This document shows positions 34,367-45,847 of a stretch of 64,000 nt of DNA, in pieces. The stretch covers positions 1,302,001 to 1,366,000 of the forward strand of contig NW_026944383.1 in NCBI RefSeq assembly GCF_033439725.1, written 5' to 3'. This DNA is from Neurospora tetraspora. Lineage: Eukaryota > Ascomycota > Sordariomycetes > Sordariales > Sordariaceae. The notes under the pieces are model-generated. The model ran no database searches. It was not told the DNA's origin and saw only the letters and a list, made by a program, of their open reading frames with translations. Both the position numbers and the translations under genes were made by a program. Position 1 is the stretch's first letter. The number at the start of each line of letters is the position of its first letter.

Positions 34367-34458
34367 ACCTCTCTTCAACCTCTCTTCAACCTCTCTTCAA
34401 CCTCTCTTCAACCTTTCTGCAACCTCTCTTCAGCCTCTCTTCAGCCTCTCTTCAACCT
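34367..34458 (+). repeat. polypyrimidine tandem repeat in 5' leader (unit CCTCTCTTCAAC)
   Basis: Seven to eight 12-bp units, CCTCTCTTCAAC with variants (CTTTCTGCAA, CTCTTCAGC), run back to back 70-160 nt before the ATG at 34528. Probably part of the 5' UTR or core promoter. Pyrimidine-rich leaders are common in fungi, but an ordered 12-mer array is not. Confidence 0.9.
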
Positions 34459-34527
34459 CACACTAATACTTACTTACTATCTCACACTTATGCAAAAAGT
34501 CACCGCCCAACAAGCAACACCGCAACC

Positions 34528-35922
34528 ATGACACCCTTCCCCCAAGATATCACAAACCCTTACTCACCCACCACCTTCACCCTCCCCTTGCGTCCCCGTC
34601 CTGATGGGGGTAGTGCCAGTAGTGGTGGTGGGCATTACCAAACCCTCATCCAACAAGTCTCCAGCCTCACAATCGACGACTACCAAACTCCCCAAGGAGA
34701 CCGCCATGTCGAGACTCGGCGTCATACAGAGCAGCGGCTTATCCAAACCACCACCACAACGACAACGACGAGAACAACGACGACATCGAGAACGACAGCC
34801 ACGGAGCCCCTGTCTCTGTCTAGGGAGAAACTTCTCAATCCCGCTTCTTCTTCTTCTTCTTCTTCTTCTTCTTCTACTACCATAGGCCCGCGATCCTCTA
34901 TTCATAACTGCAGTTCCAGTTTCTGTTCAGACTTTTCCAATGCCGCGGCTAGGACGGCGACGGCGACGAGGGCGAGCCTTCGTCATTCGAAGCCGTCGTC
35001 GCCGATTAGTAGTTTATCAGAAGTGTCGTCCTCCGAGCCTGGAACTGGAACTGGAGGAGCTTCTCCGAGTGTGAACAAGTATTTGAGAACAAGAAGGGGC
35101 GCGATGTCGGGGCCCAGTTGCCCTGGTCCTGGTCCTGGTTCTTTGAGTTCGGCTCCGGCTATGGGTTCAAGTTCGTCATGGTGTTCGAGTAGTTCTAGGC
35201 CTAGTGGTTCCAGAGCGCATGGTGGGGAGCGGCTGTTGTTGCCTTCTGCACCGTCTTCAATGGCTTCGGGTTCTCGTGCTTCAGGTTCCGGCTCAATGAT
35301 GAAGAGCAGCGGTCTTACCAGGAGTAGAGCTGGCAGCATTACTACTACAGCTGATTCAACTAACCGGTTGAACCAAGCTAGACTCCTCCCTTCCCCTTCC
35401 AGGGGCTGGCCAGAGCAAGACCGCAACCGCAACCGCACCCGCAACGGTTCCCAGATCGCCACCGATCCCGCCGCCATTTCCATCTCATCATCTTTCTCCG
35501 ACGCGAGCAGCAGCAGCAGCAGCAGCAGGAGTACCGTACGTCCAACAGACTTGTACAAACCGTCAGAATCCTCACGAGTTAGCAACAATCGGCGATCGTA
35601 TCAACCCCGGCTCGGGACCGGAGAGATCACGCCAGAGGATTCCATCTCTCAGATTGGAATTGGAACATCTGCCTCTGCCTCTGCCTCGGCCTCAGCGGTA
35701 CGGAGACATGGAGGACAACGGTCCTCGTTAAGCCTTCCCATCCGGAGCTTACCTCTAAGCGGTGTCCGATACGTTTCTGCCTCTGAGGTTGGAAGGGCTC
35801 CTCCTCCACAGGAGGACCGTTGGATTTTACCGTCGAGTACACCGGGGAGGTTTGGACCTCCTCCGCCTTCTGTATTTGGAGATGGGTCGTCGAGGGTTTC
35901 CTCCCGGAGAGATTGTTACTAG
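34528..35922 (+). CDS. Ser/Thr-rich low-complexity protein, unrecognised
   Basis: Single-exon ORF of 464 residues with no known domain. It contains a Thr run (about 74-82) and a Ser run from TCT repeats (about 108-117), a second Ser run from AGC repeats (about 327-332), a Gly/Pro/Ser-rich middle, and a Ser-Ala dipeptide run (SASASASAS). Better-ordered fragments are HYQTLIQQVSSLTIDDYQTP near the N-terminus and RSLPLSGVRYVSASEVGRAP near the C-terminus. No signal peptide or membrane helix. The composition resembles fungal regulatory or cell-polarity proteins, but that is only an impression. The long frame with both ends ordered argues that it is coding. Confidence 0.65.
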   Translation: MTPFPQDITNPYSPTTFTLPLRPRPDGGSASSGGGHYQTLIQQVSSLTIDDYQTPQGDRHVETRRHTEQRLIQTTTTTTTTRTTTTSRTTATEPLSLSREKLLNPASSSSSSSSSSTTIGPRSSIHNCSSSFCSDFSNAAARTATATRASLRHSKPSSPISSLSEVSSSEPGTGTGGASPSVNKYLRTRRGAMSGPSCPGPGPGSLSSAPAMGSSSSWCSSSSRPSGSRAHGGERLLLPSAPSSMASGSRASGSGSMMKSSGLTRSRAGSITTTADSTNRLNQARLLPSPSRGWPEQDRNRNRTRNGSQIATDPAAISISSSFSDASSSSSSSRSTVRPTDLYKPSESSRVSNNRRSYQPRLGTGEITPEDSISQIGIGTSASASASASAVRRHGGQRSSLSLPIRSLPLSGVRYVSASEVGRAPPPQEDRWILPSSTPGRFGPPPPSVFGDGSSRVSSRRDCY

Positions 35923-37879
35923 GTCCTCCGGAGTAGGTTATGATCGCTCAAGTATGTAGTGGGTGCATGGTCGCTGGTGGTGATTGAGGTAAGTCGTGCA
36001 TAGTTGAGGAAAGGGAACAAGGCATTTTGTGGAATACCGGTAACATACTTCTAGCTGTTAACTCTTTGAGTTGTGTTGGCTTTGGGGCTCTTGCGGCTGT
36101 TCCGTAATGATTCTTGACCTTGGTATTTTGAGAGACAGTAACAGACGCTAGTACTTGGCAATTGCAAATTCGTGATTATGGAACTCTCCGTGGATGTGGT
36201 CAGGTGAATAAGCGGATGACAGGCCTTCTTTCGTGAGATGAGGCGTTATCGTAACATCCGTTGTTGATGGTGAGAGGGGACCACGAAGCGCGAGGTACTA
36301 TCAATCACTAACATGGATGGCTCTTTGTACCCTGCGAATGTGTTAAGGTTCGATATGGCCCTGTTTGGAAAGGTGCAGCTGCACGAAACCCCCCACACTA
36401 AACTCTTTCCAAACGTTGCTGCGACTGTGCGAGACGCCGAGAGGTCATCATCACGTTGGTTGACGAGCCTCCTCCTCTTGGACGGAACGAGTTAGCCAAG
36501 GTGGTAAGAGGGGTTTCTGAAAGTGGGGAGTGATGATGCCTCATGACCTTTGGGTCTTGGATTGACTTTTGGATTCTTCAAAGTCTCGACAATCGCGGCA
36601 AGTTGCCCCCCTCGCTCGATTTGTCGGATGATGGATGACCCCAATCCAACCGACGACAGTGTTCGGGCCGCAAAGCATCGCTGCTCTGCTCTGCTTGGAC
36701 GTTCGATCAAGATCGTCAACCCTGGACCAGCACATGCACTGTACCGCGACTCGGCATGCCGTGTTCCTTTGCAGCTCTGCTCTCTGGTACAGACTGGCCC
36801 TATCTTTCAATGGAAGGTTATCTTTGGACTTCAGAGAGAAAGAAGAAGAGAAGGACCCGATCCGATCCATGTAGAAACAAGTACCGTGCACGGCACCTCC
36901 GAACAGTTACTTGCAGTTGAAAAGGAGGGAGGGCGCTTTGTTTACATTGGATGTTTTGGTTGGAGGAGGGGGCACGGAGGGGTCGCGCTTGTGAGCTGGA
37001 AAGCGGGAGAAGCTGACCTGTCGCAAACTCCCGCTCTGTCATTACCTGAAACCAGGCCGTAACTTTGACCACTTTGTGAGGACCTCACTGGGCCTGTATC
37101 GTTTCACCACGTCAACTTCCCTCCCGATTCCTTCCCAACTGCGACTTCAACGGCGGGTACCGCAGTACTTGCTAGCCTGCATGCCGAAGGAAAGCGCCGA
37201 ATCAGAAGCGTCCCCTCCATTCCTTCCAACATGGAGCAGGTCTCCGTCCTGACTGGCACCTGCCATCTGCATTCCCAACTCGAGATCATCACAGGGAAGG
37301 AGGAGCCGTGGACAGTACCCAAAGTTGGAAGCTACCCCTGCCTCTTCTTACCTTCCACCATTTGCCTCAGGCTCCCCGAGCTTCTTATCTTTCTTCTTCA
37401 AGTTCCTTCCAGCTTGTCCTCTCTCTTGTCGTCGTCAAGATCACTCCCTCTTCACAACCGAGACTTGTGCAACACAACCTTGAGGCTCCTGCTCCTCTTC
37501 CAACACTCTCTTCAAGTTGTAAGGCTTCCTTGCCAGTCCATCTTCAGTCTTCAGCTGTGTTCTCGTTGGCATTGTTGCACAAACATCGTCCCAGATCCCT
37601 TGTCCCTCCTCCCGTTCCTCGCTAGATCATCTTCACTTTGAGCTGTTACCAGCTACTCGGCGCCATGATGTCCACAGCTATCTGACTGATTGCCACTCAG
37701 GCGTCAACAGCATACAGCTAAACAACTCGTACGACAAATTTCAGCACTCACGACTTACATCAACCCGAATCCTTGTTCACTACCTCCAGTATGTCTACCA
37801 CAGGCTCTGCTCTTATTAGATAACCCTCGAACATTCAGCTCATTCGTTACCAGGAGCCGTAACCACATAGAAGGTCAAA
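35923..37879. other. intergenic, no gene supported
   Basis: About 2 kb with many overlapping short ORFs on both strands and none convincing. The stretch 37.3-37.85 kb is CT-rich and fits a long leader or promoter for the gene starting at 37880. Confidence 0.5.
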
Positions 37880-40096
37880 ATGGACAGATACGCAGAGACC
37901 ACCGTCACTACCGAATACGACTCTGCGGATAGCGATGCCAGCTATCCCACCGATGATCTTGAGGGGTACTACGAGCATGACCATCATGGTAGCCGTAGAA
38001 GGCGTCCCGAGGTAGCGAGAAGTGGAAGGAAGTCTTTCAAGGAGCCAAGTCCCCACAGAAGGAGGTCACCAAGGAGTAAGCTCCGTGGTAGAATGCATTG
38101 TGGCTGCGGTGCTGAAGCCGTGGTGGAACTGTCTGTCGACGACACTCTGGATTCTGAAAACGACAACGGCACAGTGTCTGACCACGAGGATAAGCGTTCA
38201 CGCTCTTACACATGTCATCACACGCGGCAAGCTTCCATGACCACGGAAAGGCCCAGAAGATCAATCTCAAGAGAGGTCGAACCAAAAGTCAACAAAAAGG
38301 ATAAAGCCCCCAGGAGGACAGTGGATCCGTACATCGAAGAGTACCCGGATGAGCCAAACCAGCCTGTGACGCCTGTACGGGATTACAAGGCCCGTGATCG
38401 ACGATTCTCAACATCTGACTCCAAGAGGTCTTCTCGCAGCATGGAAGAGCCATCATCGACAATCTCGACTCGTTCGCGGGCTGGAACCATTACCTCTGAC
38501 TCAAAGAGACTGTCACGAGAAATGGAGGAACCTGTGGTACCTGTTTCAGCTCGTTACCATCGTGGCCCTTCAATTTCTGATACAAGAAGACTCTCCCGGG
38601 ATGTGGAAGGACGCATGCGTTCCAATTCGAGGCGCCCTCAGCGCGGAACCTCAAGATCGGACACTAAAAGGTTATCACGGGAACTGGAAGACCGTGGCGG
38701 CTCAACCGTGTCCAGTCGCTCCCGAGGCGGCTCTTTGACCTCTGATACAACGAGGTTTTCTCGAGATATCGAAGATCGTGTGTCATCTGTCTCGGGTCGC
38801 TACCAAAGAGGTACCCCTGTCACCGAGAAACGCCGATCAGAAGGCGGTTCATCCGTGTCATCCAGACTATCGAGACAAACTGCGACGTCAACTGCCTCGC
38901 CTCAAGATCACCCGAGAAGGTACTCTGAGCTTGCTGAGCCACGTCGCTTTGTTGGTAAGCCGGAACAGTTCAGAAATCGGTGTCTTTTATGGCCGGGCTA
39001 ACCAACTCATGATATAGATCCACTTTCGGATTCTGAGCAGGAAAGCACAATCTCGAAGCGTACCGAATCCACCATAGGCCGCTCGCGATACGAATCGTCA
39101 GCTAGAGATGTACCCAGAAGTATGGCTCGAAGGGGTTCATCGAGAGCTGGGCAGCCGCCTTCTCTCCAATACTCGTCAACCTGGCCCATGCGGGCACCAG
39201 GACTTCACCCAGATGGCGACCAGTCCTCTCATGGACGTCACTACGACAGCACCGAAGACAGCGACTATGACTTCATCAACGACCCGCGGTTTGATCCCGT
39301 CACCCACCGGATCATTCGACCAAGCCCTCCGCGTGCGCCTTCACCACCTCGCGCCCCTACCCCTCCTAATATTAGCACTGACGATGAGCCCGAGATCGAT
39401 GAGTACCCAAGAAGATCACGGGCGCCTCGCGAACCTAAGGAGTCCAGAGGCCCAAGGTTGAAGACAATCCTCAGCAAGGCCAGCCTTAACGCCTTGAACA
39501 ATGAAACTCGAACGTCCACCGCTACTGATCTCTGTGAAGTCTGGAGAGCTCATCCGGAGGACTGGGAGTCCCCTTATTCTTCCGTCCACCTTGGAAATGC
39601 AGGTGATGAGAGACCGGAATCTAACAACGAGCCGATGATGATGTTGGAACTCGAGGACATCGAGGATGAAAAGCCTGGTATGGCGCTGGAACTTGCTTCC
39701 AAATTTCCGCCAGCGAAGGAGTCTGAGACTGTCACAAGCGAGCCCACCTATTCGCGTGGCTCATCTCCCGTGTACGGCAGCCAAAATCCGCGGTCCACGA
39801 CGGATACCATCAACACAGATCTGATGGCATTGAATCTGTCCCCTGCTACGCCTACGCATTCTAGACCACCTTCCAGACCGCCCTCGAGATGGAGCACCAC
39901 AGGGGCTTACGAGTTCCCATTGACTCCGCCTTCGAGAAGCATGTCGCCATTATTTCACACTTGGAGGAACAGGGATCGGTTGCCTTCTAAGCTCGACGAG
40001 AATGTGACATCTGATTACGAGGGCTGGGGCAGCAGTAGGGAGCCGAGGAGTATGTTGACTGCAGATTATCAAAGCAGTGTAGCCAGTGGGTGGTAG
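37880..40096 (+). CDS. disordered Ser/Arg-rich protein with 27-residue repeats, unrecognised
   Basis: Predicted 717-residue protein. Exon 1 is 37880-38954 and exon 2 is 39018-40096; the 63-nt intron has a GTAAGC donor and ATATAG acceptor and joins in frame. The N-terminus is acidic with regular spacing (TTVTTEYDSADSDASYPTDD), then basic. Residues 178-320 hold five 27-28-residue repeats built on SD(S/T)KR.SR..E(E/D). Residues 460-520 are Pro-rich (PSPPRAPSPPRAPTPPN). The C-terminal part has an ordered block (NALNNETRTSTATDLCEVWR) and ends in repeated RPPSR / PPSRS motifs. Many Arg-x-x-Ser sites suggest a kinase-regulated scaffold; this is inference. No membrane segment or enzyme domain is seen. 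Confidence 0.8.
38414..38840 (+). repeat. five in-frame protein repeats of 27-28 codons
   Basis: Units start at about 38414, 38495, 38576, 38657 and 38741, with spacings of 81, 81, 81 and 84 bp. Each begins Ser-Asp-(Ser/Thr)-(Lys/Arg/Thr)-Arg-x-Ser-Arg-x-(Met/Val/Leu/Ile)-Glu and ends Ser-x-Arg-(Ser/Tyr/Pro)-x-(Arg/Ala)-Gly. Divergence is mostly outside the SD-R-SR core, which points to selection on a phosphorylatable or binding motif. Confidence 0.9.
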
Positions 40097-40691
40097 AAGG
40101 TTGTGCCGCATATATCGGCGCGTCGGCGAGACTGCAACCAGATCATGAGTGAGCATTTCCTTGGAGTTTCATGAGCATTTGGATATTTGCTGCTGGTCAA
40201 GGTTGAATATGTCAAACAATTGTCTGTGATCGTTCGTTTACAAGGGCACCGTACGTTACCTAGTCTGCATTTCGGCTACGAGTCTGTCATTCATCGATGA
40301 GGTTGGGTGCTTTTGTCCTGTCATCACTCAGTCTACTGTTGAATTTTGAGGTGGCCCGTATTTCCAGAGAATGTCGTTGCGAGATGATATCATACAACAG
40401 ATTCCACCCATTGTCTGTTGTCTTTCTTTTCCCTGGTCGCCGGCTCGTTCTCCTTTCGTCTTCCGAGTTCCTTGATTTGCTCCCTTCAAATTGCCATGGC
40501 CTCTGGGACACTTTGTTTAAGGACCGAATGTCTGCAAAGTTCCATGAGGAAAGATCGGATTGGTATCGAATCGTTGCTCTATCACCGCTGAGTTGCTCTG
40601 ATAGCACTCGTTTGCAACGCCTTACTTCACAATGCCAATCTCATGATCATACAGCGCTGTTTGTGGGTGAAGATGGGAAAGCTCCTGTTTC
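40097..40691. other. convergent intergenic region
   Basis: Tail-to-tail spacer between the 717-residue gene (+) and the minus-strand gene ending at 40692. It serves as 3' UTRs and terminators. No gene is seen. Confidence 0.5.
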
Positions 40692-41730
40692 TCAAAACTT
40701 GCTCCCAGAGAGCACGGTTACGAGACTAGGACAACCGCTCAACCAGCACCTTTGTTGACTCCGAACCTCAGCCGTAATCCCGACGTCGAACGTCCCAGGA
40801 CGCACCAAATACTGTGCTCTCAGTAATTGCAGTATCTCATCAACCCTTTCCTTCCGCCCTTCTATCCTCGAAATGTCCCACATTTTCCCCATCTCCTCTA
40901 AGCCCTCCCACGGCAGCTCTCCTTCCCCCGCCAGCCCGGTGTTAAGCAGGTATTCTGCCGCTTTAACCGATCCCCTCCCGAAGGTGCTCTCAAGTGGGGA
41001 TTGGATAACGTTGTAATAGGCATAATCCTCCGCTTCCTCTTCCCTGGCTTCCTCATCCATAGCCGCCCAACTCTCACGAGTGTCCTCCCTGGGAAGCTTT
41101 GGAAACGGAAAAGAAAATGACGGAACACCCAGCTCTTCAACATAGAACCTGACCGCATCCTTCCTGTTAGCCCATGCCGCTCTTGACAGCAAATCATACC
41201 AAAATTTCTGGTCTTCGCCTCCCATAGACGACCACAACATTGGCGGTAGCGGCGTGTCCTCTGCTTCTGGAACAGCAGCGGCAGCAACAACCAGCCCTAC
41301 CTGTTCTTTAATGAGTCTTTTGAAAACCGAAATCTCCCATTCCATATCACCCGCGGGTCACCGAGAAAATGTCCCACCGTCTATACAATAGCTGCAAGGA
41401 ATAGTTATCACCTTCACTTTCAAGGTCTCTATTAAGATACCGCGAGCGGAGCCAACGGTACTGAGTCTCCTCTGAAATATTTGGCCACCAATCCTCCTTT
41501 GGGTAGGTTCCGTCGGGATGTTCGGGGAATTGCCGCCAGTGGGTGTAGCTTGTTTCCATCTCGTGGTAGGGGAGGGTGTCGTCGGGCCAGTACCAGTCTT
41601 CGTAGGTTGTGCCGTCAGGTCTGGTGCGTATACTGGGGGTGTCGCGGATTATTGAGCAAGAGAGGGACTAGGGGAGGAGGGTGAGGGTGAGGAGCATGGT
41701 GAGAGGGGTGAGGTGGGAGTGTAGACGCAT
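40692..41730 (-). pseudogene. probable secreted-protein gene with in-frame stop in the signal peptide
   Basis: Two coding-like blocks. Block 1 (41730-41362) starts MRLHSHLTPLTMLLTLTLLP, a typical signal peptide, but codon 21 is TAG (41670-41668). It then resumes with SLSCSIIRDTPSIR and an aromatic-rich segment (TYEDWYWPDDTLPYHE). Block 2 (41300-40692) reads VGLVVAAAAVPEAEDTPLPP... to a stop. The two can be joined in frame by a 61-nt intron, 41361-41301 (GTGACC donor, weak; GAACAG acceptor). If translation started at the internal ATG 41559, a 268-residue cytosolic protein would result. A CAG-to-TAG change would explain the stop. I recognise no family. Confidence 0.5.
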
Positions 41731-44700
41731 TTTGGATGTTTATAGTACTCAGGTACTGTGGTCATCGTTGACCTTGTGTTCTTGCGTTCTTGTTGTCCTT
41801 GTATTCTTGAGGTTCATGTGTGGTTTCGATGAATGAAGGCTTGCCTGATGTCTCATTTGCATGCATGGTAGCAAAAGAAAAGTCGATTTGTTTTTTCAGA
41901 TCCAGGACGAAGTAAAATAGTTTTAGCCGAGGTTAATGAAAAATGTAGGCAACAAATAGCATTTACAACCATCTGGACAGCAGATGTCATGATAATTCGT
42001 TAGTTCGGATTTCGTGCCGCAGCACACCAACAAGACGACGACGACGCGAGTAGAAATATCCAACCTTGAAGCAATGAAACTCCCGCAGTGTAGAAGAAGA
42101 AGACAAGCACCTGTCTAACGGATCAACAAGGGGTTTCAGGGGTTTGTTTATGTTTATGTTTTGACCAAGACTTGAGATGTCATCGCTTGCATCCCAAGCA
42201 ACGACGACGAGGTTGGAGGGATCCATCTTTTAGTGGGTACAGGTAGGAGGAAGAATACCCGACCGCGGCAGGCAACGGCAAGATGGACCTGAGTGACAGC
42301 GGAACGGCACGGGCGCACGCCGCGCACGAGCCTCAGATCCGCCCGTCCAATTTTATCGTTCCTTATCATGGAGAAAACCGGCAGCGGGTTGGGACGAAAT
42401 TGTGACTTCTGAGGGAGGGCTGTCTAACGTCAAAAATGGAGTGAAAACCCATTCTGCTTGGGCTTTTGAACAACCCAGTAACGATGTCCCTTTCTTCCTA
42501 CTTCAATTTCTCAATCAACAACGGCCTACGTAGTAGGAAGCCGAAACTCGATTGAGGATCACGAAGTTCTCGACTTCTTTTACTGCGGACTGCGGTAGGC
42601 TTTTTTACGGAGCCGTCGTCTTTTACATGCGGTCTTTTCGTTCCTGGACCGACCGACCCCTTTTCCGCCTCCGCTCTTATCTAGCCAGGACCTCCCGGCA
42701 CTCCGAAGCGGATGCCGGGGCCCGATCGTCAGGGCACTCGTCGTCGCCCACCCACAAAATCCGCCGCTGCCAACTCAAACTCGACTGGCTCCGTCCCACT
42801 ACTGTAGTCTGTAGTGTTCAAAATAGAGGTAGTCCCGTGATTCTCGTTCAGCTGCCTAGCGACACCGATTTCTTCTCTCTAGCAGAATATATCAGAAAAG
42901 GCCGGGCTCCGAAGTACCTGAAGCACCGTGACGGTCGTAACCTGAAGGCCGAAAGAAGAACGGAACCCAGACAGTTGTAGAGGCTCCCGTGCTTGGGGAA
43001 TTGGAAAAAGAGGACAGGGCTAGGCTTCAACCTTCGGCACAAGCCACAAGCATTTCTTCATGGATAGGTACTCCATCCATGTCCAGTTCGTGTCCAAAAC
43101 TCCAGACTCCGGCCGACGGTAGGCGGAAAGCGGAGATCACAATCTGAAATTCTTTTCGTTTTCGGTAGTGCTTACCGCTTAGTAAAAAAGGTAATTCGCA
43201 ATGGAGAAGGAGGAGAGGGATGTTCATCTCCAGACGAGCCAGAGCATGAAAAAGGAAAAGTACACGTGCGACGCAGAAATCTGGGGAGGGCGAGGGATGG
43301 ATAGGAGCAAGGAAAAGGGCTGAATGGTTTTCCCAATGCGATTGCACTGCACCGCATCTCAGTACCTACCTACTGGACGTATGGAATATGCAGCAGTGCT
43401 GTGGGATATCACCGTCACACTTCGAATCTCCAGTGTTCGAGAACGTGATTCCTCAGGTCGCTGCTGATAAAGGGACTCTCATTCAGCTCGGCACTCCCCT
43501 TCTTCCCAGTGAGGCTTGATACAAGACATCGGAGCAGGCCGCAAACCGCCAGGCAAAAAACGCAGCGTCGGGTTTCTCCTCCGGCCGGCGTGCGGAATAA
43601 AAATGAGATATATGATAAACCTCCCGTTCAGGCAAGTATACGTTGGCATATCATATCAGTTGGTGTTTTGAGATATGAAAATGGTTCCTGATAGGCTGGC
43701 TTGGTGTTGCAGGCAACGTTAATTGGGAGATCGACCTCTCGTCGTCGCCTGGGACCGTGCTTGAAGAAAGTCGGCATTCGCCTCATTGCGACACGCTGTG
43801 GACGTCACTGTCTCCTTTGATGATGGAGTGCTTCTTTCGCCTTATCAATCCCGTCTTGGTGTTTTGACGGGCTCGTCCCATCGACGACCAATTCTGCAAA
43901 CCGGCAAGGGCCGCTGACCTGGAGAAGCTGATGCTGTGAGCTTGTGAGTTGCTGTAACCCCCACGGGCTAAACAGGCACTAACGATCCTGCCGCGTGGTG
44001 TGGTGTCTCTGGACGCTTTGGTTTGATAGCTACCTTAGGAGGAGCAACAGACACAGCACCGAATCCGACGGGATTTCCCTACGAATTCGATTCTGCACCT
44101 ACTAACTTTTGTCAGAGCCTCATTTCTCGCGGAGAGGAGTCGTCAACATGCCAATCGGGAAACCGTCGTTGTCCAGATCCAGACCACAGACCGTGACATG
44201 TCGTCGAATGCCATCCCACATGGCGTCTGCATGCAGGTCAGCCTTGGCGAAAGATAGGCGGCCCCTCTTCTTTCTTCGAACCCCTGAGGGGACGAGGACG
44301 ATCGATACCGAGGACGGACGACGAGCTGCCCACTGCCCGGTGGTGTTTTATAACCGGGCAGGTGGTAGTAAAAATGGGATGTGCACACATTGGTGCTGTT
44401 AGTACTACGGCTTGCACACCCGATTTTTACTACCACCTGCCGGGCCACGGAGTCTCGAGTCTGAAAAGCGCGCGATGGACCGATGTTATGATAATCCAGC
44501 TAAAATAGGGTAAGCCTCACCATGTAACGCTGCTTGTTGAAGCGGGAGCTTTCACCAATGCAGGCTGTTCCTCCTATCTCGAGCGGAATCTCATATCGGT
44601 CGGTCGCTGAGAGCCCTGCTAGTCGACGGTTACATGGCCTATTGTAGGGCTCCCGGGGCCAGGTCCCCTAGTGCGCTCTTACATGATATCAAAAGTCAGT

Positions 44701-45847
44701 TCAATACGCTACCATTGGCGTGAAACAGCTCTGGCGTGTAGGTAGACGAGGCATATCAAAACCGCAATTTCCAGCCTGTGAGGGTTGAAATCGTTGATGG
44801 GCAGTCTCCAAACTCATGATATTTTGTACGGGCAAGGTTCCCCTCACGCAGCTGAGATCTTGGCTTCCTGCCCTACACGTGTACCTCGGGACGGTTGTGA
44901 GAGATCATCCTCATTGTGAAGATCTGTGACGTTCCAGGTAAAAACGGTCGCTACGGCGTCCCACTGGCGGCGAGCCGGGACTCGGAAGAGAGGCACTGGA
45001 GGGCTTGAATTGAAGAGGCGACTTTATGGCCCGTCTTGTCCCCGTCGAGCCCTCGCTGAACTTTTGCTTTGTGCGCGTGCTGTTTGGCTGCATGACATTA
45101 TGGGACGGACAGGTGGGGAGTCGAGGACAAGGTTATTCCCGTCATCCTGTCTCACTCTCATCTTCATGAGCCTGCAAGGCCCGCAGATTCGGGCCAATGC
45201 CGTCCATGCAATTCCACTTCTCGAACATCGCCGGTTCCCACTTCGCCAAGGATCACAACTCCATCGCAACCCACCATCTCCATGCGTAACTGGGCCCGAG
45301 TGGCCAGCCATCCCATCTCTTCCCTCTTGGGACGAGAGATAAGAAATTTTTTATCGGGTTTTTCCCGTCCTTTTGGGATTTTTGGCTTCCCACACGCGCG
45401 GACTCGTCCCCGGTCGGGCTAGCATGCGCAAGTACTCGTCAGGGCTAGAAGCGCCCATCCCCATCTGGTACCGTACCTCACAGTCTTGATTCATAAAGAT
45501 GGGCCGCCCACCTCCAGGCCTCGGTCGACTCGTAAGGATTTCTCCTTCCTTCACCAATGCTCTTGCGTCCCTCGCTAGGGTTTGGTGAAAGCTTCGGCAA
45601 CCGCTCATTGCAAACGTGCTTTGTGCGCCGTTAACAGGTCGACCATCCTCCTCCACTTCAACGACTCTTCAGTCAGTTAAGGGAACCGACCAACATAATC
45701 CTCTCTCCGCCATATCGATCTCTCACCGGTCCAAGCTAAAACACCACACGAATCGTCCGTGCTCGCCTCGGCCGATCATCTACATCGTCTCATCGACATC
45801 AGCATATACCGTCTTCGAGATTCCGCAGCTCGCCGTAACTTGCAAAG
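41731..45847. other. long gene-poor intergenic region
   Basis: About 4.1 kb without a supportable gene; the ORFs are short and overlap on both strands. It contains an imperfect hairpin element at 44353-44446. The last 250 bp form the leader of the purine permease gene. Confidence 0.5.
44353..44446. mobile_element. ~94-bp inverted-repeat element
   Basis: The left arm 44353-44387 and right arm 44412-44446 are reverse complements over about 35 bp, with a perfect core CAGGTGGTAGTAAAAAT and about 5 mismatches elsewhere; the loop is about 24 bp. Some mismatches are transitions. In size and form it resembles the small Guest inverted-repeat element described in N. crassa, but I cannot confirm sequence identity and there is no TA at the right end. 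Confidence 0.6.
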
